A stretch of 8,200 bases of DNA from Gammaproteobacteria bacterium (GCA_027858635.1 JAQICG010000295.1:1-8200), one strand, 5' to 3'; shown: positions 1 to 5,364, numbered from the stretch's first letter. Notes: generated from the letters alone by a model not told the origin. A program made the numbers and translations.

Positions 1-251
1 ATGATATTACGGGCGGAGGCGATTTCGTCCGGTGTGACGTTGCCATCGGCCTTGGCGATATGGCCCATCACGGAGAAGGTCGCCGAGAAAAAAGCGGCCT
101 GCACGCGTTCCTGCGCTCCGGACTCAAATTCGCCGCTTTGCCCCAGGCCGCGATCGAAATTTCCGCCCAGGACTGCGCCCAGCATCGCCCCGAGTGGCCC
201 GCCGAACATAAAGCCCAGAGTGCCGCCGAGTAATGTTCCCCACCAGGCCAT
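1..251 (-). CDS. djlA: DjlA-type membrane co-chaperone, N-terminal part (runs off left edge)
   Basis: About 83 codons are present, read leftward from an ATG at 251-249; the rest lies before base 1. The protein starts MAWWGTLLGGTLGFMFGG and continues through a glycine-rich hydrophobic stretch (residues about 4-30), then FFSATFSVMGHIAKADGNVTP near residues 56-76. The single N-terminal membrane segment with Gly-rich spacing, followed by the first helix of a TerB-like domain, matches DjlA. In that family a C-terminal J domain on the cytosolic side stimulates DnaK; that part is not visible here. It is the third gene of a minus-strand run after the LonN-domain gene, with 92 bp between them that contain a good TATAAT and a 13-codon leader frame. 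No strong Shine-Dalgarno lies directly before its ATG, so coupling to the leader frame is plausible. Family call is confident; the domain content beyond the edge is inferred. Confidence 0.85.
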   Translation of the reverse strand, partial: MAWWGTLLGGTLGFMFGGPLGAMLGAVLGGNFDRGLGQSGEFESGAQERVQAAFFSATFSVMGHIAKADGNVTPDEIASARNI

Positions 252-292
252 TAGTGTTGTGGCCTGCTATCGTTGTGTTGCGCTAAAGACAT
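251..292 (-). CDS. 13-codon upstream reading frame overlapping djlA start
   Basis: The frame starts with ATG at 292-290, encodes MSLAQHNDSRPQH and stops with TAA at 253-251. The last base of that stop is the first base of the djlA ATG (TAATG). An AAAGG Shine-Dalgarno sits at 305-301 with an 8-nt spacer, much better than anything in front of djlA itself. This layout is typical of translational coupling by reinitiation. The peptide has no recognisable family and may matter only because it is translated. It could still be chance. Confidence 0.4.
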   Translation of the reverse strand: MSLAQHNDSRPQH

Positions 293-321
293 CGGTGTTA
301 CCTTTTGAAAATTAATACGTG

Positions 322-350
322 ATTATACTCGCATAAGCCGCAATCATAAA
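322..350 (-). promoter_or_regulatory. Putative sigma70 promoter for djlA
   Basis: Reading leftward, a perfect TATAAT lies at 327-322. A weak TTTATG at 350-345 stands 17 bp upstream as a possible -35 element. Transcription would begin near 315, ahead of the leader-frame Shine-Dalgarno at 305-301. The -35 overlaps the last codons of the LonN-domain gene, so djlA could be read both from the operon and from its own promoter. Confidence 0.4.
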
Positions 351-952
351 AAGTCATCGGCGGATGAGAGATTTTCGAGCTGGTTAATGATGACCCTTAA
401 GCGCTCATAGAGTAAGTCGGCCTGATCGGTTTCGAGTAACTGCTGTTTTTCCAGATTGGAGGCGGGCAATAATTCGCACAGTTTGTAGGCGATTTCGATG
501 CTGGAGCTGTAATCAATCTCGGGATATTTGGCGGCCACAAAATCGTGCTTGTGCAGCGCCTGTAGCAGACTCACCAGATTGTCGTCGATAAGCTCGGTGG
601 GCATGGCTTCGAGATTATCGAGGAACTCAATTTCGGCAGACATTAAATGCTGCGCATTGACGCCGATGTTATGCATGCGAACGCGCCGGCGACCCTGAAC
701 GGTAATGCCGAGCAGGTTATGATCCAAATTGTCCCAGTCGACGATCTCAACGTAGGTGCCGACAGGGTAAATTTCAGGTGTGTCGTCAACCTCGCTGCCG
801 TCGCGAATCAGGGCGATAACAAAGCCCTGCTGATTTTTCATGCAGCTTTTAACCAGCTCCAGATAGCGCTGTTCGAAAACCTGCAAGCGCAGGATACCGC
901 CGACAAAAACCACGGCATTCAGCGGGAAGACTGCCAGATGGCGGCGCTCGAT
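344..952 (-). CDS. Stand-alone Lon substrate-binding (LonN, PF02190) domain protein; start uncertain
   Basis: From the GTG at 913-911 the frame gives 189 residues ending SSADDFL. The family's opening motif is split by that start: codons upstream of 913 continue as HLAVFPLNAV and join VVFVGGILRLQVFEQRYLEL, the classic LonN signature. Translation must therefore begin upstream, yet no ATG, GTG or TTG occurs in frame between 914 and the preceding gene. I place the start at ATC 952-950, five nt after an AGAAG (962-958), giving about 203 residues, usual for this family. A mid block (VGTYVEIVDWDNL, LGITVQGRRRVRM) supports the fold, and a helical tail follows. No ATPase or peptidase domain is present. 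These proteins resemble the Lon domain that recognises substrates, but their own role is not settled. The gene starts 8 bp after the stop of the M48-like gene. Confidence 0.8.
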   Translation of the reverse strand: MERRHLAVFPLNAVVFVGGILRLQVFEQRYLELVKSCMKNQQGFVIALIRDGSEVDDTPEIYPVGTYVEIVDWDNLDHNLLGITVQGRRRVRMHNIGVNAQHLMSAEIEFLDNLEAMPTELIDDNLVSLLQALHKHDFVAAKYPEIDYSSSIEIAYKLCELLPASNLEKQQLLETDQADLLYERLRVIINQLENLSSADDFL

Positions 953-960
953 TTTGTCTT

Positions 961-2514
961 CTAATGGGTTGATTGGTGTTCCAGAATCATGCGCCGGTAG
1001 TGCTGGGCCTCTTTCACCTGGCCGTGTCGGGCCATGTAACTGACCAGATGCTGACAGCTATCGGTGGTTTTGTCAGGGTCGGTTTGCATGGCTATTTTGA
1101 GCGCGTCCACGCCGCTGGCATCGTCCGCCTCCAGCAACAGGCGGCCGAGTTCGTAGCAGACATCCGCATCCATGGAGTTGGTTTTTACAATCTCCTTGAA
1201 CAGGGGCAGCGCTTTTTTGGCATCGACATATTTTTCGATCAGCAGCAGATACTCGCGCGCTTCGGCATTGGAGAGCAACGCCTGCGCGGCCTGTTCACGC
1301 AGCAGTTTCAGCCGGCGCTTCTCTTCGATGCCCTGCTGGTAGCGCCGGCTCCAGATGGCTTTATTCTTGAGATACCAGATATTGTCCATCTGCTTTAGCA
1401 GCTCATTCATGTGTTCGCCGAGAAAGTGCCGGGCGGCGGTATCCGCGTCCGGGTCGGGCATGACCAGATCTTCATGCCCGATGGCGGTGAGACGCCTCAT
1501 CAGGTTGGGCAGCTCAGAGCTGGCAATGACTTCACGGTTGATGGCCGCTTCATAGCAGTTCTGGACATAATCGGGATCGCGATTGAGGACCTTGTGAGTG
1601 ATGGCGGCCATGGCTGAATAGGGCAGATAGGGCGGAGTGGCCGCACTGTAGGCGCTATCGTTGAGACTGGGCCAGAAATTGGTTTTCAGGTAACGCTTTT
1701 TAATCTCAAAGGCGGCGAGGGTTTCCGCGGCCCTGAGTGGCGGGGTGATTTCCAGCATCAGCCGGTCCTTGTTAAAAGCCTCCAGACGCACGGCGGCAAC
1801 GCTGCTGAGGTAAAAAAAGCGGGCGTACCAGGCGAAAAACAGCCGTAACAGCAGCGTTTCAGCGCGCCATGCGCGGGCGTAATGTTGCGCATAGCTGTTC
1901 CATACGTTTCTCAAGTGCACCAGATGCCGGGAGTGGCTGCGGTGTTTTTTGCTCAGATGGCCGACCTGCCTCGCCAGCAGCAACTTGAACTGTAGCGGTG
2001 ACATGCAGGACATCACCGGCAGGCCGATCAGCAGGGTATTGCTGAAGCTAAACGGGAAACCATTTTTTGGCGTACGCACCAGCTCAATGCGAAACAACGA
2101 GGTAAGTTTTATGTGATGAAATTCAGGCGACTGGTAGGTGGTGCGAAGTTCGTTAATGCGCTCGGCCAGAACCGGAAATATTTTTGTTTCCAGAGGTTTG
2201 CCGGCCGGAAACTCAGGGCGTATTTTAAGCAGGCGAACACTGACCCAGCCGGTATAGACAGCACCGGCGAACAGGCCGGCAGCAAGCATCCAGTTATCAT
2301 TTTGCCAGTTCAGCGGGGTTTCAAAATAGATAAGTGTACTCAGCCAGCCGAGTGAAAAAAGGGCGATAACAGGGAAAAGCAGCAGGTAGGCGACAGCAAA
2401 TAGCACCAATAACCAGAGAAAAGTGTAATAAAGCCAGCTCGAAGCACTGGCCAGTGCAGTCATGCGCTGTAGCCAGAAATTGCTCAGGAATGACATGCGG
2501 TTATGATTTGACAC
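961..2514 (-). CDS. Membrane protein with degenerate M48-type peptidase domain and TPR-like C-terminus
   Basis: The product is 517 residues from GTG at 2514-2512, or 511 from ATG at 2496-2494; neither has a clear Shine-Dalgarno. Hydrophobic stretches at about 31-62 and 76-95 look like membrane helices. Residues 140-205 follow the M48 layout: a phenylalanine-glycine rich loop, LLIGLPVMSCMSPLQFKLLL, then ARQVGHLSKKH where active family members have AHExGH. The first zinc histidine and the catalytic glutamate are replaced by Arg182 and Gln183; only His186 remains. The later EADxxA motif is also degraded (FNKDRLML, about 247-254). Residues about 415-510 form paired helices of TPR type. I read it as a pseudo-protease acting as scaffold or adaptor at the membrane. 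It heads the run with the LonN and djlA genes. Assignment to M48 rests on pattern, not on a search. Confidence 0.75.
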   Translation of the reverse strand: MSNHNRMSFLSNFWLQRMTALASASSWLYYTFLWLLVLFAVAYLLLFPVIALFSLGWLSTLIYFETPLNWQNDNWMLAAGLFAGAVYTGWVSVRLLKIRPEFPAGKPLETKIFPVLAERINELRTTYQSPEFHHIKLTSLFRIELVRTPKNGFPFSFSNTLLIGLPVMSCMSPLQFKLLLARQVGHLSKKHRSHSRHLVHLRNVWNSYAQHYARAWRAETLLLRLFFAWYARFFYLSSVAAVRLEAFNKDRLMLEITPPLRAAETLAAFEIKKRYLKTNFWPSLNDSAYSAATPPYLPYSAMAAITHKVLNRDPDYVQNCYEAAINREVIASSELPNLMRRLTAIGHEDLVMPDPDADTAARHFLGEHMNELLKQMDNIWYLKNKAIWSRRYQQGIEEKRRLKLLREQAAQALLSNAEAREYLLLIEKYVDAKKALPLFKEIVKTNSMDADVCYELGRLLLEADDASGVDALKIAMQTDPDKTTDSCQHLVSYMARHGQVKEAQHYRRMILEHQSTH

Positions 2515-2536
2515 AATTTATAATTTGACACAATTT
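2506..2536. repeat. 14-bp tandem direct repeat in divergent control region
   Basis: The sequence atttgacacaattt occurs at 2506-2519 and again at 2523-2536, a 17-bp period with a 3-bp spacer. The first copy overlaps the GTG start proposed for the M48-like gene, and a minus-strand TATAAA (2522-2517) lies across the junction. Each copy contains TTGACA on the plus strand, but no matching -10 is spaced correctly. Two copies about 1.5 helical turns apart suggest a repressor site. It also argues that the ATG at 2496 is the real start of the M48-like gene. Confidence 0.5.
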
Positions 2537-2753
2537 TAGCAGTCGCCGTTTAATGATCGCTGTTGTTTTCAGGTCTGATACAGGATGAGCACAGATACTT
2601 CCTGTAGTAGGTCTATAGGCTGTAGATTATAGTCATGATTAGTCTGGTTTTTAGCCATTTCCGTACAAATTGTTAAGATCTTCTTTGTGTTGTAATGGTA
2701 AATCAGCGATTTCATAACTGACGAAGAGAGCTATACGTTTAAAAAAAATGAGG

Positions 2754-2759
2754 TATAAT
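2754..2759 (+). promoter_or_regulatory. Putative -10 box of the Fur-family gene, very close to its start codon
   Basis: A perfect TATAAT at 2754-2759 ends six bases before the ATG at 2766, so the transcript could begin at or next to the start codon. No good -35 stands at the usual distance (ctatac at 2731-2736). A GAGGT at 2750-2754 overlaps the box and could instead be a Shine-Dalgarno with a long 11-nt spacer, in which case transcription starts further upstream. The rest of 2537-2765 holds no gene. Confidence 0.35.
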
Positions 2760-2765
2760 TAAACA

Positions 2766-3197
2766 ATGATTCAAGAATATATTCACTTCCCGTTGGAACG
2801 CAATGCCGTCACTGCTCTGCTGAGGCAGCGCAATATTACGCCTACCCGGCAGCGGCTTGAAATTGCGCATTTTCTTTTCCAGAAACAGCAGCATCTGTCG
2901 GCAGAGCATATTCTGGACAATGTGAATGCATTAGGCAGCACCGTTTCAAGAGCGACAGTCTACAACACCATGGCGCTGTTTGCCCGCAAAGGGCTGATTC
3001 GGGAAGTGCTGGTCGATCGCGAGCGTATTTTTTATGACACCAACACCCGGCCCCATCACCATATCTATAATATGGATACCGGCGAGCTAAGCGATGTCGA
3101 CGCCGACGCCAATATAGATGAGACCGGTACCCTCAGTCTGCCGGAAGGGTTTCATGTAGTGGAGACCGAAGTGGTGATCAAGGTGTCGCAAAAATAG
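2766..3197 (+). CDS. Fur-superfamily metalloregulator, Irr-like, cysteine-free
   Basis: The 143-residue product has the Fur winged-helix domain: LLRQRNITPTRQRLEIAHFL (18-37), SAEHIL (45-50) and the recognition helix in SRATVYNTMALFARKGLI (61-78). It then has IFYDTNTRPHHHIYN (88-102), with three histidines at 97-99. The phrase 'SxATVYNT...YDTN...HHHxY' is closest in my memory to Irr, the heme-responsive iron regulator of rhizobia, rather than to classic Fur, PerR or Zur. There is no cysteine anywhere, so the structural CxxC zinc site of Fur and PerR is absent, as in Irr. The C-terminal dimerisation part is short but complete (GFHVVETEVVIKV). It is followed by an intrinsic terminator and then by a flavin disulfide oxidoreductase. 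It likely controls iron, heme or peroxide genes; the ligand cannot be read from sequence. Confidence 0.85.
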   Translation: MIQEYIHFPLERNAVTALLRQRNITPTRQRLEIAHFLFQKQQHLSAEHILDNVNALGSTVSRATVYNTMALFARKGLIREVLVDRERIFYDTNTRPHHHIYNMDTGELSDVDADANIDETGTLSLPEGFHVVETEVVIKVSQK

Positions 3198-3221
3198 CGT
3201 CTGAAAGCCGATAAAATGTTG

Positions 3222-3247
3222 AAGGCCTGTTTTTACAGGCTTTTTTT
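3222..3247 (+). terminator. Intrinsic terminator after the Fur-family gene
   Basis: A perfect stem gcctgt (3225-3230) / acaggc (3235-3240) with a TTTT loop is extended by a G-T and two A-T pairs. It is followed directly by seven T (3241-3247). It lies 25 bp past the stop codon, so the next gene needs its own promoter or read-through. Confidence 0.85.
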
Positions 3248-3262
3248 ATGGCGAATGATGAG

Positions 3263-3296
3263 TCAGGCTTACGGCCTGATATTAAAAAATCAGGAG
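3263..3296 (+). promoter_or_regulatory. Leader with two competing hairpins, one masking the Shine-Dalgarno
   Basis: tcaggc (3263-3268) pairs with gcctga (3274-3279) over a 5-nt loop. The right arm extended by one base, cctgat (3275-3280), can instead pair with atcagg (3289-3294), which covers the first bases of the AGGAG Shine-Dalgarno (3292-3296) of the flavoenzyme gene. The two structures exclude each other. This could be a switch on translation or chance from a short repeated word; no ligand domain is visible. Confidence 0.35.
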
Positions 3297-3302
3297 TAAA
3301 TT

Positions 3303-4697
3303 ATGCCCAAAAACGTTGATGTTGCCATCATTGGTGCCGGCAGTGCCGGGCTGTTCGCGCTGTCACAGGTACGCAAACAGACCGATAACTATGTGTTAAT
3401 TAATGGCGGTGAACTGGGTACAACCTGCGCGCGGGTGGGCTGCATGCCGTCCAAGGTACTGATACAAGTGGCTGATGATTTTCATCGCCGCAACCTGCTG
3501 GAGCGTGAAGGCATCGAAGGCGGCGAGGCGCTACAGGTCAATGCGCCCGAGGTCATGGAGCATGTGCAGGATCTGCGCGACGTGTTTGTGGACAGAACTC
3601 TGGGCGTGACCGATGGCCTGGATGAGACACACCTGCTGGATGGCTATGCCCGATTTGTTTCTGAGCATGTGCTGGAGATTAATGGCGAGCAAATTCAGGC
3701 AAAGAAAATCGTCATTGCCACCGGCACTACACCGGTAATCCCGGATGCCTGGCAGGCCTGCGCCGAGCACATCATCACCACCGACGAACTGTTTGAGCTG
3801 GAAGATCTGCCCGCTTCGATGGCGGTGGTGGGGCTGGGTTCGATCGGGCTGGAAATCGGCCAGGCGCGGAGCCGTCTGGGCGTGGCGGTGACCGGCATTG
3901 AACAGCAGGAAAACGTGGCCAAACTGGGTGACACAGTGGTCAACGATCTGGTGGTGGAGACACTGGGCAAGGAGTTTCCGCTATGGCTGGGCACTGCGGC
4001 TGAACTGGAGCGGGCGGAAAACGGCGTCAAGGTCATTTGCGGCGAAAACACCGTAGTGGTCGAGAAGGTGCTGGCCAGTCTGGGGCGCAAACCCAATCTG
4101 GATAAGCTGGGGCTGGAGAATCTATCCGTGGAAATGGATGATCGCGGCATTCCGGTATACGACCCGCAGACCATGCAGCTGGGCGATTCGGCGATTTTCA
4201 TTGCCGGCGATGTCAACGCCGACCGCGCATTGCTGCACGAAGCCGGTCACGAGGGTCGGGTTGCCGGTTACAACGCGGTGCACGAAAACATCACCGCGTT
4301 TAAACGCAAAACATTGCTGGCTATTACATTCTGCGATCCCGGCATCGCGGTGGTTGGCGCCCAGCTCGATGAATTGAACGAGGCCGACATTGTGGTTGGC
4401 GAAATCCAGTTCGGCCCGGTGGGTCGGGCCCTGATCATGGGCAAAAATCGCGGCGTCCTGCGCCTCTACGCCAACCGCGCTGACGGCAAACTGCTGGGAG
4501 CGTCGATGGCCTGCGTGAAAGCGGAGAATCTGGCGCACCTGCTGGCCTGGTCGATTCAGCAGGGCCTGTCGGTGCAGGATCTGCTGAAAATGCCGTATTA
4601 TCACCCGGTGATCGAAGAAGCGCTGCAGGCAGCACTCTATAATGCGCTGGGTCAGCTCGATATCAAGGAAGAGGTGGTGGAGCTGGAAAAGCTGTAG
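3303..4697 (+). CDS. Dihydrolipoamide dehydrogenase-type FAD/NAD disulfide oxidoreductase
   Basis: The 464-residue product has the full class I order. The FAD site is GAGSAG (11-16). The redox-active pair C42/C47 lies in GTTCARVGCMPSK. ATG at 139-141 and the NAD site GLGSIG (177-182) follow, then the second FAD motif AGDVN (301-305). The dimer domain carries the catalytic His434 and Glu439 in HPVIEE. A glutamate at residue 200, at the end of the second strand of the NAD fold, favours NAD(H) over NADP(H). The active site reads TCARVGCMPSK, not the GTCLNxGCIPSK of pyruvate dehydrogenase E3, and HPT is HPV. No E1 or E2 gene lies nearby, so it is probably not the E3 of a keto-acid complex; the substrate is unknown. 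An AGGAG (3292-3296) with a 6-nt spacer fixes the start. Mercuric reductase is unlikely without an N-terminal HMA domain or C-terminal Cys pair. Confidence 0.85.
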   Translation: MPKNVDVAIIGAGSAGLFALSQVRKQTDNYVLINGGELGTTCARVGCMPSKVLIQVADDFHRRNLLEREGIEGGEALQVNAPEVMEHVQDLRDVFVDRTLGVTDGLDETHLLDGYARFVSEHVLEINGEQIQAKKIVIATGTTPVIPDAWQACAEHIITTDELFELEDLPASMAVVGLGSIGLEIGQARSRLGVAVTGIEQQENVAKLGDTVVNDLVVETLGKEFPLWLGTAAELERAENGVKVICGENTVVVEKVLASLGRKPNLDKLGLENLSVEMDDRGIPVYDPQTMQLGDSAIFIAGDVNADRALLHEAGHEGRVAGYNAVHENITAFKRKTLLAITFCDPGIAVVGAQLDELNEADIVVGEIQFGPVGRALIMGKNRGVLRLYANRADGKLLGASMACVKAENLAHLLAWSIQQGLSVQDLLKMPYYHPVIEEALQAALYNALGQLDIKEEVVELEKL

Positions 4698-4703
4698 CTG
4701 TTA

Positions 4704-4742
4704 AGCCTCCCCGGTCTCTCATCGCGCGAGCGGGGTGAGGCT
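4704..4742. terminator. Strong hairpin between convergent genes, possible terminator
   Basis: agcctccccg (4704-4713) pairs with cggggtgaggct (4731-4742), leaving a two-base bulge and a 17-nt loop. It begins 6 bp after the flavoenzyme stop. No T run follows on either strand, so it is not a textbook intrinsic terminator. It may protect the mRNA 3' end or end transcripts from both sides. Confidence 0.4.
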
Positions 4743-4787
4743 GAATTCGATAACCTGCTCATTCTCGATCAGGTATACGGTCGGCAC
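4719..4787 (-). CDS. Possible 22-codon reading frame, or remnant of a thioredoxin-fold gene
   Basis: Read leftward, a perfect AAGGAGG (4804-4798) stands 10 nt before GTG at 4787-4785, and the frame closes with TGA at 4721-4719. The 22 residues begin MPTVYLIENEQVIEF. Codons just upstream in the same frame read GGADG, so the stretch reads DGVPTVYLIENEQVIEF, very like the cis-proline strand and next strand of a thioredoxin fold. That favours a decayed C-terminal end of a larger gene, but the strong Shine-Dalgarno favours a translated small frame. It lies 25 bp after the stop of the two-helix membrane protein, on the same strand. I cannot decide between the two. Confidence 0.35.
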   Translation of the reverse strand: MPTVYLIENEQVIEFSLTPLAR

Positions 4788-4812
4788 ACCGTCAGCGCCT
4801 CCTTTTCCGCGC

Positions 4813-4998
4813 CTACTGGAGCGTGGAAACCAGAAAAGCCACAAAGGCGATCAGCGCCGCCGCCAGCAGCAGGGCGGTGCCCCAGTGTTTCTCCTCCGCG
4901 TTTTTGCTGCGCTCCATGGAAGCCTTAATGCCGGGAAACAGGAAGAACAGGATCGCTATCCCCATCACCGCCATCAATATTTTTTGCCAAAGTTCCAT
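4813..4998 (-). CDS. Small two-helix membrane protein, unknown function
   Basis: The 61-residue product starts MELWQKILMAVMGIAILFFL and ends LIAFVAFLVSTLQ. Two membrane helices (about 7-24 and 41-58) flank a charged loop (about 25-38: KASMERSKNAEEKH). The basic residues in the loop suggest that it faces the cytoplasm, with both ends outside. The ATG at 4998-4996 follows the cupin stop by 11 bp, and a GAGAG (5010-5006) serves as Shine-Dalgarno, so the two genes are almost certainly cotranscribed. I do not recognise a named family; similar tiny membrane proteins are common in proteobacteria. The regular codon use, clean helix pattern and operon position support a real gene. Confidence 0.7.
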   Translation of the reverse strand: MELWQKILMAVMGIAILFFLFPGIKASMERSKNAEEKHWGTALLLAAALIAFVAFLVSTLQ

Positions 4999-5009
4999 AA
5001 GGTTACTCT

Positions 5010-5285
5010 CTAATCAAATTTATAATGTTTTTCGATAGCCTCGACTACCTCCCAGACACATTTTATGCCTTTGGGAAAAGTCACCATATCACCGCGCTCG
5101 ATGGTGATCGGCGGTTGCCCCTCAGGGGTAATGATCGCCTTGCCCTCGACGATGTAACAGGTCTCGGTCTTGTCGTATTTCCAGTCAAATTTGGAAACCT
5201 CTTTCGTCCACACCGGCCAGTCATCGACAAACAGAACATCCAGTTTGATAGGCGAAACGCGGTGCTCAATGGTAATATCATTCAT
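5010..5285 (-). CDS. Small cupin-fold protein (cupin_3 / DUF861 type)
   Basis: The 91-residue product has the single-domain cupin pattern of PF05899: DDWPVWTKEVSKFDWKYDKT (21-40), ETCYIVEGKAIITPEG (41-56), then GDMVTFPKGIKCVWEV (65-80) and a closing EKHYKF. The tryptophan-rich entry strand, the ETCY..EG hairpin and the GD.V.FP.G turn are the fixed points of this group. The usual two-histidine metal motif is not obvious; E41, C43 and H87 are candidate pocket residues. Members are linked to small-molecule binding or sugar and ureidoglycolate-like chemistry, but the substrate here is unknown. The start at ATG 5285-5283 has only a weak GGA-type Shine-Dalgarno (GGATAAG). It heads the minus-strand pair with the two-helix membrane protein and is divergent from the thioredoxin gene. 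Confidence 0.85.
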   Translation of the reverse strand: MNDITIEHRVSPIKLDVLFVDDWPVWTKEVSKFDWKYDKTETCYIVEGKAIITPEGQPPITIERGDMVTFPKGIKCVWEVVEAIEKHYKFD

Positions 5286-5294
5286 AATTCTTAT

Positions 5295-5364
5295 CCGGTT
5301 AACTAAAACGACAGGATGCCTTGCGGCATCAATGTTGAAATAACAATTATACGCAGTTAACCGG
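5295..5364. promoter_or_regulatory. Nested inverted repeats between cupin and thioredoxin genes
   Basis: CCGGTTAACT at 5295-5304 and AGTTAACCGG at 5355-5364 form a perfect 10-bp inverted repeat 50 bp apart; each arm also contains the palindrome GTTAAC. Inside lies a second perfect hairpin, GATGCC (5315-5320), TTGC, GGCATC (5325-5330). The right arm sits just upstream of the cupin TATAAT and the left arm just before its Shine-Dalgarno. Paired operators bridging the promoter, or a structured leader, are both possible. Confidence 0.5.
5346..5351 (-). promoter_or_regulatory. Putative -10 box for the cupin operon
   Basis: A perfect TATAAT read leftward at 5351-5346 would start transcription near 5339 and give a leader of about 53 nt. 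The -35 region is poor. The CCGGTTAAC arm at 5355-5364 falls in the spacer between -35 and -10, a usual place for a repressor. Confidence 0.4.

Noticed and set aside
1..315. Plus-strand frame of 104 codons at the left edge
   Set aside because: It is antisense to djlA, proline- and serine-rich without family features, while the minus strand gives a clear DjlA start.
647..1617. Several plus-strand frames of 66-141 codons
   Set aside because: All lie opposite the LonN and M48-like genes and show the composition of antisense shadows; no motif or ribosome site supports them.
3531..4635. Minus-strand frames of 66-173 codons opposite the flavoenzyme
   Set aside because: The plus strand carries every motif of the disulfide oxidoreductase family; the opposite frames have no domain and no Shine-Dalgarno.
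3303..4697. Mercuric reductase
   Set aside because: The TCARVGCMPSK site can recall MerA relatives, but the N-terminal HMA domain, the C-terminal cysteine pair and any mer genes are absent.
4735..5306. Plus-strand frames of 71-93 codons over the cupin and small membrane protein
   Set aside because: Antisense to two genes with a clear family or membrane pattern and operon spacing.
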